Origin: a virus | Direction: 5' to 3' (one strand) | Virus record (IMG/VR): IMGVR_UViG_3300042673_000265 | Location: 1-25,949 of that record | DNA: 25,949 nt | In this document: piece by piece, positions 14,420 through 21,354 of the stretch | How the letters are laid out: every line of letters begins with the position of its first letter | Numbering within the stretch: position 1 is the first letter of the stretch | Program-made: the position numbers and the translations under genes | The notes under the pieces: generated by a model | Told to the model about the DNA's origin: nothing | What the model saw: only the letters and a program-made list of their open reading frames with translations | Databases searched by the model: none

Positions 14420-15474
14420 TTGATATTGTTTAATAGATTGGTCGCTGAAAAGAATTTTTCTGTAAGACTGACAGCATTAGCACGAACTAACTGTGTGCGA
14501 GAGTCAAAGTTTTCCATGTGTTCACGGATTATATTGACCAGTTTAGTTTTATGTGTCAGATAGCTATCAAAACTTTCAGTCCACTCACTTGGGTATTTAA
14601 ACAATCCGCCATACATCTCTTGATAACTTAAACGATCTGGAACCACCGGAACTGCACCAACCAGCATACCTTCATAGCAACTGATGCCTAGAGTTTCTTG
14701 TAGGTTAGCTGAGAATACTATCTTACTTTCACCTAATAGGCGATGATACTGATCTTTAGTCAACTGTTGATCCTGGCAGACTATCCACTCATATTGTGGT
14801 AGTGTTTGGGCTAGATCGCGAAATATCTCTACCTGTTTCTCTGGAGCGATGCGATGCGGAAACAAGATAAGATCACGCTTAGGTAAATCCTTATATGGCG
14901 CAAGTATCTCTGCCATATATTCCATAGGCCAACCTGTGCGAACGATCTTCTTTTCGTTAAACCAGTTAGGTACTTTAAACAAGTTAAAGTTGAACATAGT
15001 AATATGGAAATCAGTAGCAAAGTAGTTATAGTCCACAGCTTCAAAGAAACTTTTCTCTGCATGTCTGACCCATGGCGCATCACCAATAAGACGTCCTAAG
15101 AAGTCCTGTGGATCATAACTACCAGCATGCCAAAGTGCGTGTATCTTTACCTTTATGTCCAACAGCTCGGACATATATTTAAGATTGATGATGCCAGGAT
15201 GCCAAGCATCAGTGAAAATGAAATGATCTCCAGCGTGAACCTTACCATCCGTAAACAGGCGCCCAATCTGCCCAACTTGATCAGCTTTGTAAACATTTGT
15301 GCCGCCAAAGTTGAGAAAAGCACCGGGAGTAGTAGCTTGAGGAATATCGGTAGGGCCTTCAATAACCACAACATCATGTCCTGCATCCTTTAGTAGATTA
15401 GGCACATGAGTCTTCCATTGACCCGTGTACCTTGTTTCAACTGCTTCTAGATCAACTAGAAATACAGTCATCAT
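14416..15474 (-). CDS. GT-B glycosyltransferase, similar to tRNA-queuosine mannosyltransferase type
   Basis: A 352-residue GT-B fold glycosyltransferase of the GT4-like group. The C-terminal Rossmann half begins at ILFPHRIAPEKQVEIF (about 203-218), where Arg and Lys usually contact the nucleotide-sugar phosphates. ANLQETLGISCYEGMLVGAVPVVPDRLSY carries the donor-binding Glu-x7-Glu motif. The FPHR..PEK and QE..GIS..E...GA.P..P.RLSY blocks resemble the DUF3524/queuosine mannosyltransferase group. That is suggestive beside QueD and DpdA, but it is a motif-level likeness only. The N-terminal half has TDAWHPG and HALWHAGSYD segments. It is coupled by ATGA overlaps to the genes on both sides. The acceptor could be modified DNA, tRNA or a glycan. 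Confidence 0.75.
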   Translation of the reverse strand: MMTVFLVDLEAVETRYTGQWKTHVPNLLKDAGHDVVVIEGPTDIPQATTPGAFLNFGGTNVYKADQVGQIGRLFTDGKVHAGDHFIFTDAWHPGIINLKYMSELLDIKVKIHALWHAGSYDPQDFLGRLIGDAPWVRHAEKSFFEAVDYNYFATDFHITMFNFNLFKVPNWFNEKKIVRTGWPMEYMAEILAPYKDLPKRDLILFPHRIAPEKQVEIFRDLAQTLPQYEWIVCQDQQLTKDQYHRLLGESKIVFSANLQETLGISCYEGMLVGAVPVVPDRLSYQEMYGGLFKYPSEWTESFDSYLTHKTKLVNIIREHMENFDSRTQLVRANAVSLTEKFFSATNLLNNIK

Positions 15475-15698
15475 TGACCTCTGTTGTTTCTATTATAGCC
15501 AACATGTCCATTACGGGCCTGCCATTGCTGACGTTTCTTACGGCGTTCCTGCCATTCTTTATATTCTGGCGATCTATATAGATCAGCCTCATCATATTTG
15601 ATCATACGGAAGCGACAGTAGTTTAACCATGCATCTAGGTCTTGGAAAATTTGGCGTACTTCAGCCTTCATTGGATATCTGCGATTGTCTTGTGCCAT
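15471..15698 (-). CDS. Small basic phage protein, unknown function (75 aa)
   Basis: A 75-residue basic protein, rich in Arg, Lys, Gln and aromatic residues, with a helical N-terminal half (EVRQIFQDLDAWLNYCRF) and an Arg/Asn/Gly-rich C-terminal tail that could bind nucleic acid. I do not recognise a family. A strong ribosome binding site (AGGAG) lies eight bases before the ATG and follows the QueD stop codon directly. The same leader string, GGAGAAACAA, precedes the sliding clamp gene. The stop overlaps the glycosyltransferase start by four bases. Confidence 0.7.
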   Translation of the reverse strand: MAQDNRRYPMKAEVRQIFQDLDAWLNYCRFRMIKYDEADLYRSPEYKEWQERRKKRQQWQARNGHVGYNRNNRGQ

Positions 15699-15707
15699 TT
15701 GTTTCTC

Positions 15708-16133
15708 CTATACGGACACAGATTGATAAGGACGAGTATGATTATACTCAACATAACACCCATTCTCGCCATCTTCACTTACTTCAATGTGAACATCACG
15801 ATTGGGATACTTGCTGGCGATCTGATCGTATAAGTCATCTGCGATCATCTCACAACTCTTATAGTTTAATTCTAGTATGCCACTGTAGAGATTTTCACAC
15901 CAGCGTTTGAACTGTATGAACTCTAGTTCACGATCATCATGGAATACATCAATACTTATCTTAAAATGGAACATATGGCGGTGCGGATGTGCTAGAAAAC
16001 TGACATCTGCCAGTTTAGGATCTGAAGCCGCCGCTGGAAAAGCATGAATACCTTCCTTCTGGAAAGTCACCCAGATTTTCTTCTGTGCTGATTGTTTAAT
16101 TCTTTCTATACGTTCACGTTCTATTTTTATCAT
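15708..16133 (-). CDS. queD: 6-carboxytetrahydropterin synthase-like protein (QueD), no canonical catalytic Cys
   Basis: A 141-residue PTPS/QueD-fold protein, expected to convert dihydroneopterin triphosphate to 6-carboxytetrahydropterin for QueE. The zinc-binding His-x-His appears as HRHMFHF (His51, His53), with His30 as the likely third ligand. LEFIQFKRW (70-78), NYKSCEMIADDLYDQI (90-105) and VHIEVSEDGENGCYVEY (114-130) match the three conserved blocks that follow. In canonical QueD a catalytic Cys sits four residues before the first His of His-Gly-His. Here that position is Leu47, and the only cysteines are at 79, 94 and 126. The N-terminal 20 residues are an extra basic helix. It follows radical SAM gene 17140-16139 by five bases. 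The fold is clear; the chemistry may differ from standard QueD. Confidence 0.8.
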   Translation of the reverse strand: MIKIERERIERIKQSAQKKIWVTFQKEGIHAFPAAASDPKLADVSFLAHPHRHMFHFKISIDVFHDDRELEFIQFKRWCENLYSGILELNYKSCEMIADDLYDQIASKYPNRDVHIEVSEDGENGCYVEYNHTRPYQSVSV

Positions 16134-16138
16134 ATATT

Positions 16139-16159
16139 CTATTCTCTATTCTCTATTCT
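16139..16159 (-). repeat. Three perfect tandem copies of a 7-base unit at a gene end
   Basis: On the plus strand CTATTCT occurs three times in tandem (16139-16145, 16146-16152, 16153-16159). It encodes the last residues and stop codon of the SPASM-type radical SAM gene and lies just before the queD-like start. A 7-base unit shifts the frame with each gain or loss. Confidence 0.9.
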
Positions 16160-17140
16160 ACACATATTAATACATATAGGGTTAGGGTTGTTATCTAAAC
16201 TTTCTGGTAAGATTTTTTGATAGAACTCATTTTTTATGATATCTTCTATTTTGTGATAATGTAGATCGATATGATCAAACTTATCCAATCTTAAATATTT
16301 TTTTAAATGTATTTTCGTAGCTTTATTGATTGTTGATTTATCTGGTGCTACATGGGATCCAAGTAAATAACAACAAGGCCAAACAGTCCCATCAGCATAG
16401 ATACTGACCCATTTAATATCTCTACTTTCGCAATCTATTTTTAATTTATCATATTGATTATACAATTTTACAATATTTTCTTCGACATTGTCAACAGTTG
16501 TCTTTTCGATTTTATGAGAAAATACTCCTTTATTGTAAACATCTGCAGATAAAGTGGGTCCGAATCTATCACTCGGTAAATATTCAAACCTCTTAAACCC
16601 TAATTTTTTTGATAAGGCTGAGCAGGCGTCGATCTGATGCTGATTGTGCTTGAAAACTATCATTTGCCATACAGCGTTTCCCCCTGCTTTTATGAAAGAT
16701 TCTGCATGGTTAATTATACGTTCCCAATCAGTGTTAACACGATATAAACCATGTGTATCTTTCATACCATCAAGAGCAAAGTGTACAGTCGCATTATCCC
16801 TGATAATTGTTCTACCCAATTCTTCCCAAAAATCGCAATTTCTCATGCTACCATTGGTGCCAAGCATAAATTTTCCTGGACTGTGTTCTAACACATATCT
16901 ACAGAATTTTATAATATCCGGATGCATAGCATTATCGCCGGTGGTCCCAAGAAATTTTGTATATTGTATATGATTTAAAAAATCAGGAGATACTTGATTT
17001 TTAAATACTTCAAAATCTAAAAAAGTATTTAAATTTGGAAGAGTACCATCATTTGGAGTTCGGGCACACTGTGGACATAGTGCATTACAACTATTAGTTG
17101 TTTCGATGTCTAATTTATATATTTCTTCAGGTCGAAACAT
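16139..17140 (-). CDS. SPASM-type radical SAM protein (333 aa)
   Basis: A 333-residue radical SAM protein. The cluster motif SCNALCPQC is at Cys18, Cys22 and Cys25. In place of the GGEP turn it has GTTGDNAMHPD (65-75), a variant seen in some of these families. A C-terminal auxiliary-cluster region of SPASM type is suggested by Cys237, the pair Cys256-Cys257 in ADGTVWPCCYL, and Cys323/Cys327 at the very end (PICINMC). SPASM proteins often act on peptides, but also on small molecules such as sugars. Its ATG shares one base with the stop of the 175-residue gene, and queD follows by five bases, so it is firmly embedded in the dpdA-queD operon. The substrate is unknown. Confidence 0.82.
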   Translation of the reverse strand: MFRPEEIYKLDIETTNSCNALCPQCARTPNDGTLPNLNTFLDFEVFKNQVSPDFLNHIQYTKFLGTTGDNAMHPDIIKFCRYVLEHSPGKFMLGTNGSMRNCDFWEELGRTIIRDNATVHFALDGMKDTHGLYRVNTDWERIINHAESFIKAGGNAVWQMIVFKHNQHQIDACSALSKKLGFKRFEYLPSDRFGPTLSADVYNKGVFSHKIEKTTVDNVEENIVKLYNQYDKLKIDCESRDIKWVSIYADGTVWPCCYLLGSHVAPDKSTINKATKIHLKKYLRLDKFDHIDLHYHKIEDIIKNEFYQKILPESLDNNPNPICINMCRIENRE

Positions 17141-17667
17141 TATTTAATAATCTCATCTTTACCATATTGGTCCCAATCAGTAAAGCTGTCAGTTGTTGTT
17201 AAATCACGTAAACGATGGCACCAAACCCCTGGGTTTGAATGATCAAAGTCTAGATCGTCTAGCTTAATTGTAGCATTATATCCCAGCTGTGTCAAGTAGG
17301 GTAATTTTACCGAAATCTGCGGAATGAATCTGCGATGACTAATAAATGTACATTCTAGCACACCTTGTACCACTGCAACGTCAAAATCTAGGGTGCACCA
17401 AAGGCCTGAGGTCAAGCATTGATCAATCATACGTTCCCACGGACGCCAGGCGTTGACATCATCTGTGGCTAAGTTAGGAAAACTTTGATTAGCACCAAAA
17501 TAAATATGTTTACACTCTTTTTCTTTGGCTAATGTGATAATTTCTTCTGCATGTTGTACGCCTACTACGAACAGTGTCATCATACCAAATGCAGGAGTTC
17601 GTTCGATCTCCACACCAGTGAAGTATGTTATATCTTCTTTTACACCATCTGTATAATCACGCTTCAT
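17140..17667 (-). CDS. Phage protein of unknown function between coiled-coil and radical SAM genes (175 aa)
   Basis: Given as 175 residues from the ATG at 17667, which overlaps the end of the preceding small gene by 11 bases. An upstream ATG at 17706 would add 13 residues but would overlap by 50 bases. The protein has hydrophobic strands separated by charged helices (MMTLFVVGV, then EEIITLAKEKECKHIYFG), then a Trp-rich middle and a long acidic segment (KLDDLDFDHSNPG) before a WCH motif. The alternating pattern suggests an alpha/beta fold, but I do not recognise the family. No signal or membrane segments are present. Its position, one base from a radical SAM gene and two genes from the queD-like gene, suggests a partner in the same pathway. 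Confidence 0.7.
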   Translation of the reverse strand: MKRDYTDGVKEDITYFTGVEIERTPAFGMMTLFVVGVQHAEEIITLAKEKECKHIYFGANQSFPNLATDDVNAWRPWERMIDQCLTSGLWCTLDFDVAVVQGVLECTFISHRRFIPQISVKLPYLTQLGYNATIKLDDLDFDHSNPGVWCHRLRDLTTTDSFTDWDQYGKDEIIK

Positions 17668-17851
17668 CGTATTCTGCCAGTTGTTTTTTAGTTTGAGTAA
17701 TTTCACGTTTAATCCCTAGTTTCTCATGTTTGATTTTACCAAGGTGCATGTCATCTAGGTAATGACTATACCCATCTTTGATTTTCTTTTCCAACACTGC
17801 ATGGCGTTCTTGTAGATGTTTAAGATGATGTTCTAATTTTTCTTTGTTCAT
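17657..17851 (-). CDS. Small coiled-coil protein, DUF465/YdcH-like
   Basis: A 64-residue, highly charged helical protein with heptad-like Leu/Ile spacing through its length (LEHHLKHLQERHAVLEKKI, later HLGKIKHEKLGIKREI). The His-x3-Leu-x2-Leu start and the KxxKLxxKxxI end match the small DUF465 (YdcH-like) family of bacterial coiled-coil proteins of unknown role. A good ribosome binding site (AAGGA) lies eight bases before the ATG. Only 35 bases separate it from the twitch-type radical SAM gene upstream, and it overlaps the next gene by 11 bases. Confidence 0.7.
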   Translation of the reverse strand: MNKEKLEHHLKHLQERHAVLEKKIKDGYSHYLDDMHLGKIKHEKLGIKREITQTKKQLAEYDEA

Positions 17852-17886
17852 AGATCATTCCTTTCTTAAGTGTTGTTTAATTATAT

Positions 17887-19023
17887 TCATAATTTAACTC
17901 CAAATGTTTCTTCAAAATTTTGATTTCTAATCTGATCCAATTCTAGTGTATAGTTTACAAAAGTATTATATGATGATGCATTCATTATACACTTATTTAG
18001 ATTATTTTGCAATGATTTTAATGTCTGGATTGATCGTTCTGGGTTATTATCTATAGTGGACAATGTATCAATAGCTTGCTGTAATTGTTCATTCGCTGTT
18101 TGTTTTAACGCATCATTTAATACTGCTGGATTTAAAAAAATTGGATCTTTACAGATACTAAACCATATTTCCAGTGGTTGATCTGCATATTCTATTTTAA
18201 GACTCTTAAAGAATATCAATAGATTGTTAATGTCTAATATACTATATGCACTTAACACAGTATTAAATCCTACACTTTGTCTAGTAGACAGTATCTGTTT
18301 AATATTTTTAACTAACGTAGGCCATACAGTTCCATTACGAACATATTCTGCAACATGGGACACAGCATCAAGACTGATAGTCCAATGAACACGATCAAAA
18401 TGTTTGACTAATTCAACAATTTTATTATTAATTACACTAGCATTTGTAGTAATCAATAATTCGCAAGCGGTATTATTTAAACGAATAAGTTCTTCTAATA
18501 CCGCTATATTTTCTTTAATTAATAATGGTTCCCCACCTGTAAAATTAATTCTTTTCACCGTAGACAATAATAATTTAATATCCTGTTGGCTCTTGTGATT
18601 TTCTAAATGTATATTAGTCGGTGTGTGATACTTGGATAATTTTAGATTTTTCTGTATCTCTCTGGCTATCTCACTGCTGAAACTAGGTTCACAGCTGCGG
18701 CAACTGAAATTACATAAATTACTGTGGCGCAGATCTAGATATAAAATTTTGTCAGGAACAGTTTCGATGCTATAATTCCAATCTTTAAGTGCCAATGCCC
18801 TGGTGCTGGTATATCCTTGTTCTTCTAATTTCAGACAACCTTGATAACACTCTTGTGGAATTTTACCTTGACTAATGTTATTTTTTATGTCAGCCAGATA
18901 TGTTGATTTAAAAAAATCTATTGGCGAAACATCAAGTTTAGTAGAACTACTACAACACATTTTAATACCGTCTGCTTGGACAAATTGATGTATCCAAGGC
19001 AAAGGGCAAAAGAATTTAGACAT
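17887..19023 (-). CDS. Twitch-type radical SAM protein (378 aa)
   Basis: A 378-residue radical SAM protein with an added N-terminal cysteine domain. The catalytic cluster motif is NLCNFSCRSCEP, with Cys104, Cys108 and Cys111; NFTGGEPLL near 158-166 is the SAM-binding turn, and LLITTNASV and WTISLDAV follow in the barrel. Before it, FCPLPWIHQF (5-14), MCCSS (Cys23, Cys24) and CYQGC (Cys59, Cys63) form a set of five cysteines that resembles the CPxPW/twitch auxiliary-cluster element, which is more often found at the C-terminus. The start overlaps the dpdA stop by eight bases, which ties it closely to DpdA. It could act on the deazaguanine base before or after insertion, or on an unrelated substrate; only the enzyme class is certain. 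Confidence 0.82.
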   Translation of the reverse strand: MSKFFCPLPWIHQFVQADGIKMCCSSSTKLDVSPIDFFKSTYLADIKNNISQGKIPQECYQGCLKLEEQGYTSTRALALKDWNYSIETVPDKILYLDLRHSNLCNFSCRSCEPSFSSEIAREIQKNLKLSKYHTPTNIHLENHKSQQDIKLLLSTVKRINFTGGEPLLIKENIAVLEELIRLNNTACELLITTNASVINNKIVELVKHFDRVHWTISLDAVSHVAEYVRNGTVWPTLVKNIKQILSTRQSVGFNTVLSAYSILDINNLLIFFKSLKIEYADQPLEIWFSICKDPIFLNPAVLNDALKQTANEQLQQAIDTLSTIDNNPERSIQTLKSLQNNLNKCIMNASSYNTFVNYTLELDQIRNQNFEETFGVKL

Positions 19024-20557
19024 CTTGTTCTAATTCATCTAGTTTAGCTTCATCTAAGCCACTGTCGTCTACATGATGTTCTTCGACTTCTTCACTTTCA
19101 AATAATGTATTAAACATAGTACTTGCGTTAACTGTTTTCTTACCTGTAGCACCACGTGTACCAATGATTGACATCCAGAACTTGCTGAATTCATCAATGA
19201 TAGCCAATGCTGTACCTTTGTCGCTGGTAGCAAATATAGCATCAACCACATCACGGAAGTACACACGATCAAATGTTTCTTGTACTAGCATCCTTGGAGT
19301 AAGTCCAAGATCATATTGACGATTAGCTTCTTGCACTGCTGTTAAATGGCTCCAAACATTATGACCCATCTGTATAGCATAACTGAAACTATCCCAACTT
19401 GTCTTACCTTCTTTATTAATTTTATTTAGATCACCTGGCTTATAGATACAGATATCTTTAATAGTACAACGTTGGCTTATTGGGCTTTCTGTGAATGCTT
19501 TGAACAAGTTATCTTGTAATACGGCATCACGGAACCGACGTGTATCTGTTGAATATTTTTTATCGTCAACACTAGGTACCATTCTATAGACCCATTTTTC
19601 TCTATCAGTGATTTCTGTTTGAATATAGATCTGCCCATTAGCACTAGCCAAGAATGGACTAGCGCAATCAAACGATATTGTAAAGTTTGAATTATGATAC
19701 TTACGAACAGCTCGTTGTATATCTGTTAATAAACATGCCCACTCAAGTTTACTTGTGCCCAAGAAGTGCATCCAATCATGCAAGCCTTTTTCTAAAAGAC
19801 CATCAAAGCGTAGTTCTACAAGTCTGCGTAATACTAAGTGTACATCACACATGTTCTGTCCACCCATAGCCCAACCTTCAAATGGTTGTGCATACTGCTT
19901 AGGATCACAGTACTTCTTCATACGATCATACCAATCGTCTGCGTCTGCGTGATTCTCACCCTGTAGTACGTTTAAGAATTTACAAGCCCCTGTGCGATTC
20001 TTCATGAAGTAATCATTGTTAATATAAGTGCCTTGAACTGCTTCCATGTATGTATTAATACCTGTGGCTTTACGACCTGCTGGACTACGAGCCACCCACG
20101 CTGGGATATCTAAGATCATACCACGATCCATATAAGCATCCATCCATGATAACACTAGCTCACGTTTCTTCTGTGCTTTAGGACACGTAGGATTCTTCCA
20201 ATCACCTTCCCATACACCCTTACCAATTTGGAAACCACCTGAATCACCTAAGATAAAACTACGGCTACGATCTCTATTTCTGACCATATCTTCTTTAGGA
20301 CTGTGTTTGTTAACATCTAATTCAGCATGACCTGCTGAATACAAGGCCCATTGATATGGAAAATATGCTGCATCTGGATTAAGCCAATTGAGACCTTCTA
20401 TACCATTTTCAAAGTCAGAGGGTATGCGTGCTGGATCTACATACGTAGGATCATGCCGTTGTTTACCTACATAGGTAGCATAGAAGCCACTCAATGCTGG
20501 TAAGAATACGGCATAGTCTAGCTGTTTGCTGGTAAGATTGTCTCTTTCAAATGTCAT
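19016..20557 (-). CDS. dpdA: DpdA-like DNA 7-deazaguanine transglycosylase (TGT family)
   Basis: A 513-residue protein of the tRNA-guanine transglycosylase family. ILGDSGGFQ (102-110) carries the catalytic Asp105 that recognises the base. SFDCASPFLASANG (295-308) carries the nucleophile Asp297 in the block that reads FDCVxPTRxxRxG in TGT. VLQGENHAD, MGGQN and HFLGTSK match the intervening blocks, and GHNVWSHL (398-405) the end of the zinc region. The zinc motif is altered: Cys364 and Cys370 with His399, instead of Cys-x-Cys-x2-Cys and His. Phage members (DpdA) swap guanine in DNA for preQ0 or a related base and protect against restriction. An acidic tail of about 25 residues ends the chain. 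The gene sits two bases after the sliding clamp gene, and the start has only a weak ribosome site. DNA rather than tRNA as substrate is inferred from the phage context. Confidence 0.85.
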   Translation of the reverse strand: MTFERDNLTSKQLDYAVFLPALSGFYATYVGKQRHDPTYVDPARIPSDFENGIEGLNWLNPDAAYFPYQWALYSAGHAELDVNKHSPKEDMVRNRDRSRSFILGDSGGFQIGKGVWEGDWKNPTCPKAQKKRELVLSWMDAYMDRGMILDIPAWVARSPAGRKATGINTYMEAVQGTYINNDYFMKNRTGACKFLNVLQGENHADADDWYDRMKKYCDPKQYAQPFEGWAMGGQNMCDVHLVLRRLVELRFDGLLEKGLHDWMHFLGTSKLEWACLLTDIQRAVRKYHNSNFTISFDCASPFLASANGQIYIQTEITDREKWVYRMVPSVDDKKYSTDTRRFRDAVLQDNLFKAFTESPISQRCTIKDICIYKPGDLNKINKEGKTSWDSFSYAIQMGHNVWSHLTAVQEANRQYDLGLTPRMLVQETFDRVYFRDVVDAIFATSDKGTALAIIDEFSKFWMSIIGTRGATGKKTVNASTMFNTLFESEEVEEHHVDDSGLDEAKLDELEQDV

Positions 20558-20559
20558 TG

Positions 20560-21291
20560 TTACTTACTTTGTGCTGGTAAGATGTAGTTGTAAGTTGCTA
20601 GTCCTGAATTGACAGTGATCTGTGCCGCACCCTCATCACTGATACTAAATTTCTTATCACCTGCTAGATTTAAGATACTTAATACAGCATTTACTGGCCA
20701 TGACCACCCTTTAGTTAGTGTGCCGGTTATACCTGCTTGGAATACGAAATTACCTGCATGACTGCTATGATCACCAAAGAAGAATTTTAGTTCATTACCT
20801 TCTGTTTTAGCAGTGAAGTTAAGTTCTTCTGAGTTAGCACTTGCCATGAATTTCAGTCTCTGTATATTGGTCACCGATGGAGTGAATTCTACGTTCCATG
20901 TAACCGCTCGCATCTTGACCGTTTTGAGTTTGTCATTGACGATCTCTTGGCTCATGAATCTATAATCATTCTTGAAATCCCCTGCGGCATTTTCAAAATG
21001 CAAGCCCACTGCTACCTGTTCACCATTGCGGTCTTGTTTGGTGATCGAAATCTTAGCATTTTCTTTGTATTCACTGATGCCCAAGATCACGCTTAGTTTT
21101 GATAAGTTCGGCATACCAAAAGTACCAATGAATTCTGCTACTGGTCCATTTAGTTTAGCCTGCACGATAACACTACGGTCTTCAGCCAGTGCCTCGATAT
21201 TTGTTTCTGAATCGGTCCCCATGATCTTAACCAGATCGATGTTACCTAGCCCATGTGTATTTTTAACGATGTCTAATAGATAATCACGCAT
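20560..21291 (-). CDS. DNA polymerase sliding clamp (T4 gp45-like)
   Basis: A 243-residue clamp-like protein, near the length of T4 gp45 (228 aa). It has the repeated beta-alpha-beta pattern of clamp domains with few charged loops: EFIGTFGMPNLSKLSVILG (93-111 approximately) corresponds to the region that reads DLNGFLGILSLV in gp45, and the protein ends with a strand (ATYNYILPAQSK) as in gp45. It should form a trimeric ring that tethers the polymerase and, in T4, also activates late transcription. It has its own promoter and a strong AGGAG ribosome site. Clamp-loader genes (44/62) are not in this window. The call rests on pattern, length and proximity to the polymerase. Confidence 0.8.
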   Translation of the reverse strand: MRDYLLDIVKNTHGLGNIDLVKIMGTDSETNIEALAEDRSVIVQAKLNGPVAEFIGTFGMPNLSKLSVILGISEYKENAKISITKQDRNGEQVAVGLHFENAAGDFKNDYRFMSQEIVNDKLKTVKMRAVTWNVEFTPSVTNIQRLKFMASANSEELNFTAKTEGNELKFFFGDHSSHAGNFVFQAGITGTLTKGWSWPVNAVLSILNLAGDKKFSISDEGAAQITVNSGLATYNYILPAQSK

Positions 21292-21312
21292 TTGTTTCTC
21301 CTTTGATAGTGT

Positions 21313-21341
21313 ATTATATATGGTTTATTTAGATCTTGCAA
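21313..21341 (-). promoter_or_regulatory. Sigma70-type promoter of the clamp/dpdA operon
   Basis: Minus strand: TTGCAA at 21341-21336, 17-base spacer, TATAAT at 21318-21313. The spacer holds CTAAATAA and ACC, shared with the folE promoter. It is followed by a strong ribosome site (AAAGGAG) seven bases before the clamp ATG. It should drive the 14-gene run down to 9488. Confidence 0.75.
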
Positions 21342-21354
21342 GCTATTTGATAAA

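Noticed and set aside
17668-17706. Longer start for the 175-residue gene at 17706
   Set aside because: It would overlap the preceding coiled-coil gene by 50 bases, while the ATG at 17667 gives an 11-base overlap in keeping with the rest of the operon.
17852-17886. TATAAT before the DUF465-like gene as a promoter
   Set aside because: No acceptable -35 box is found at 16-18 bases, nor an extended -10 TG. The gene is better explained as part of the long operon.
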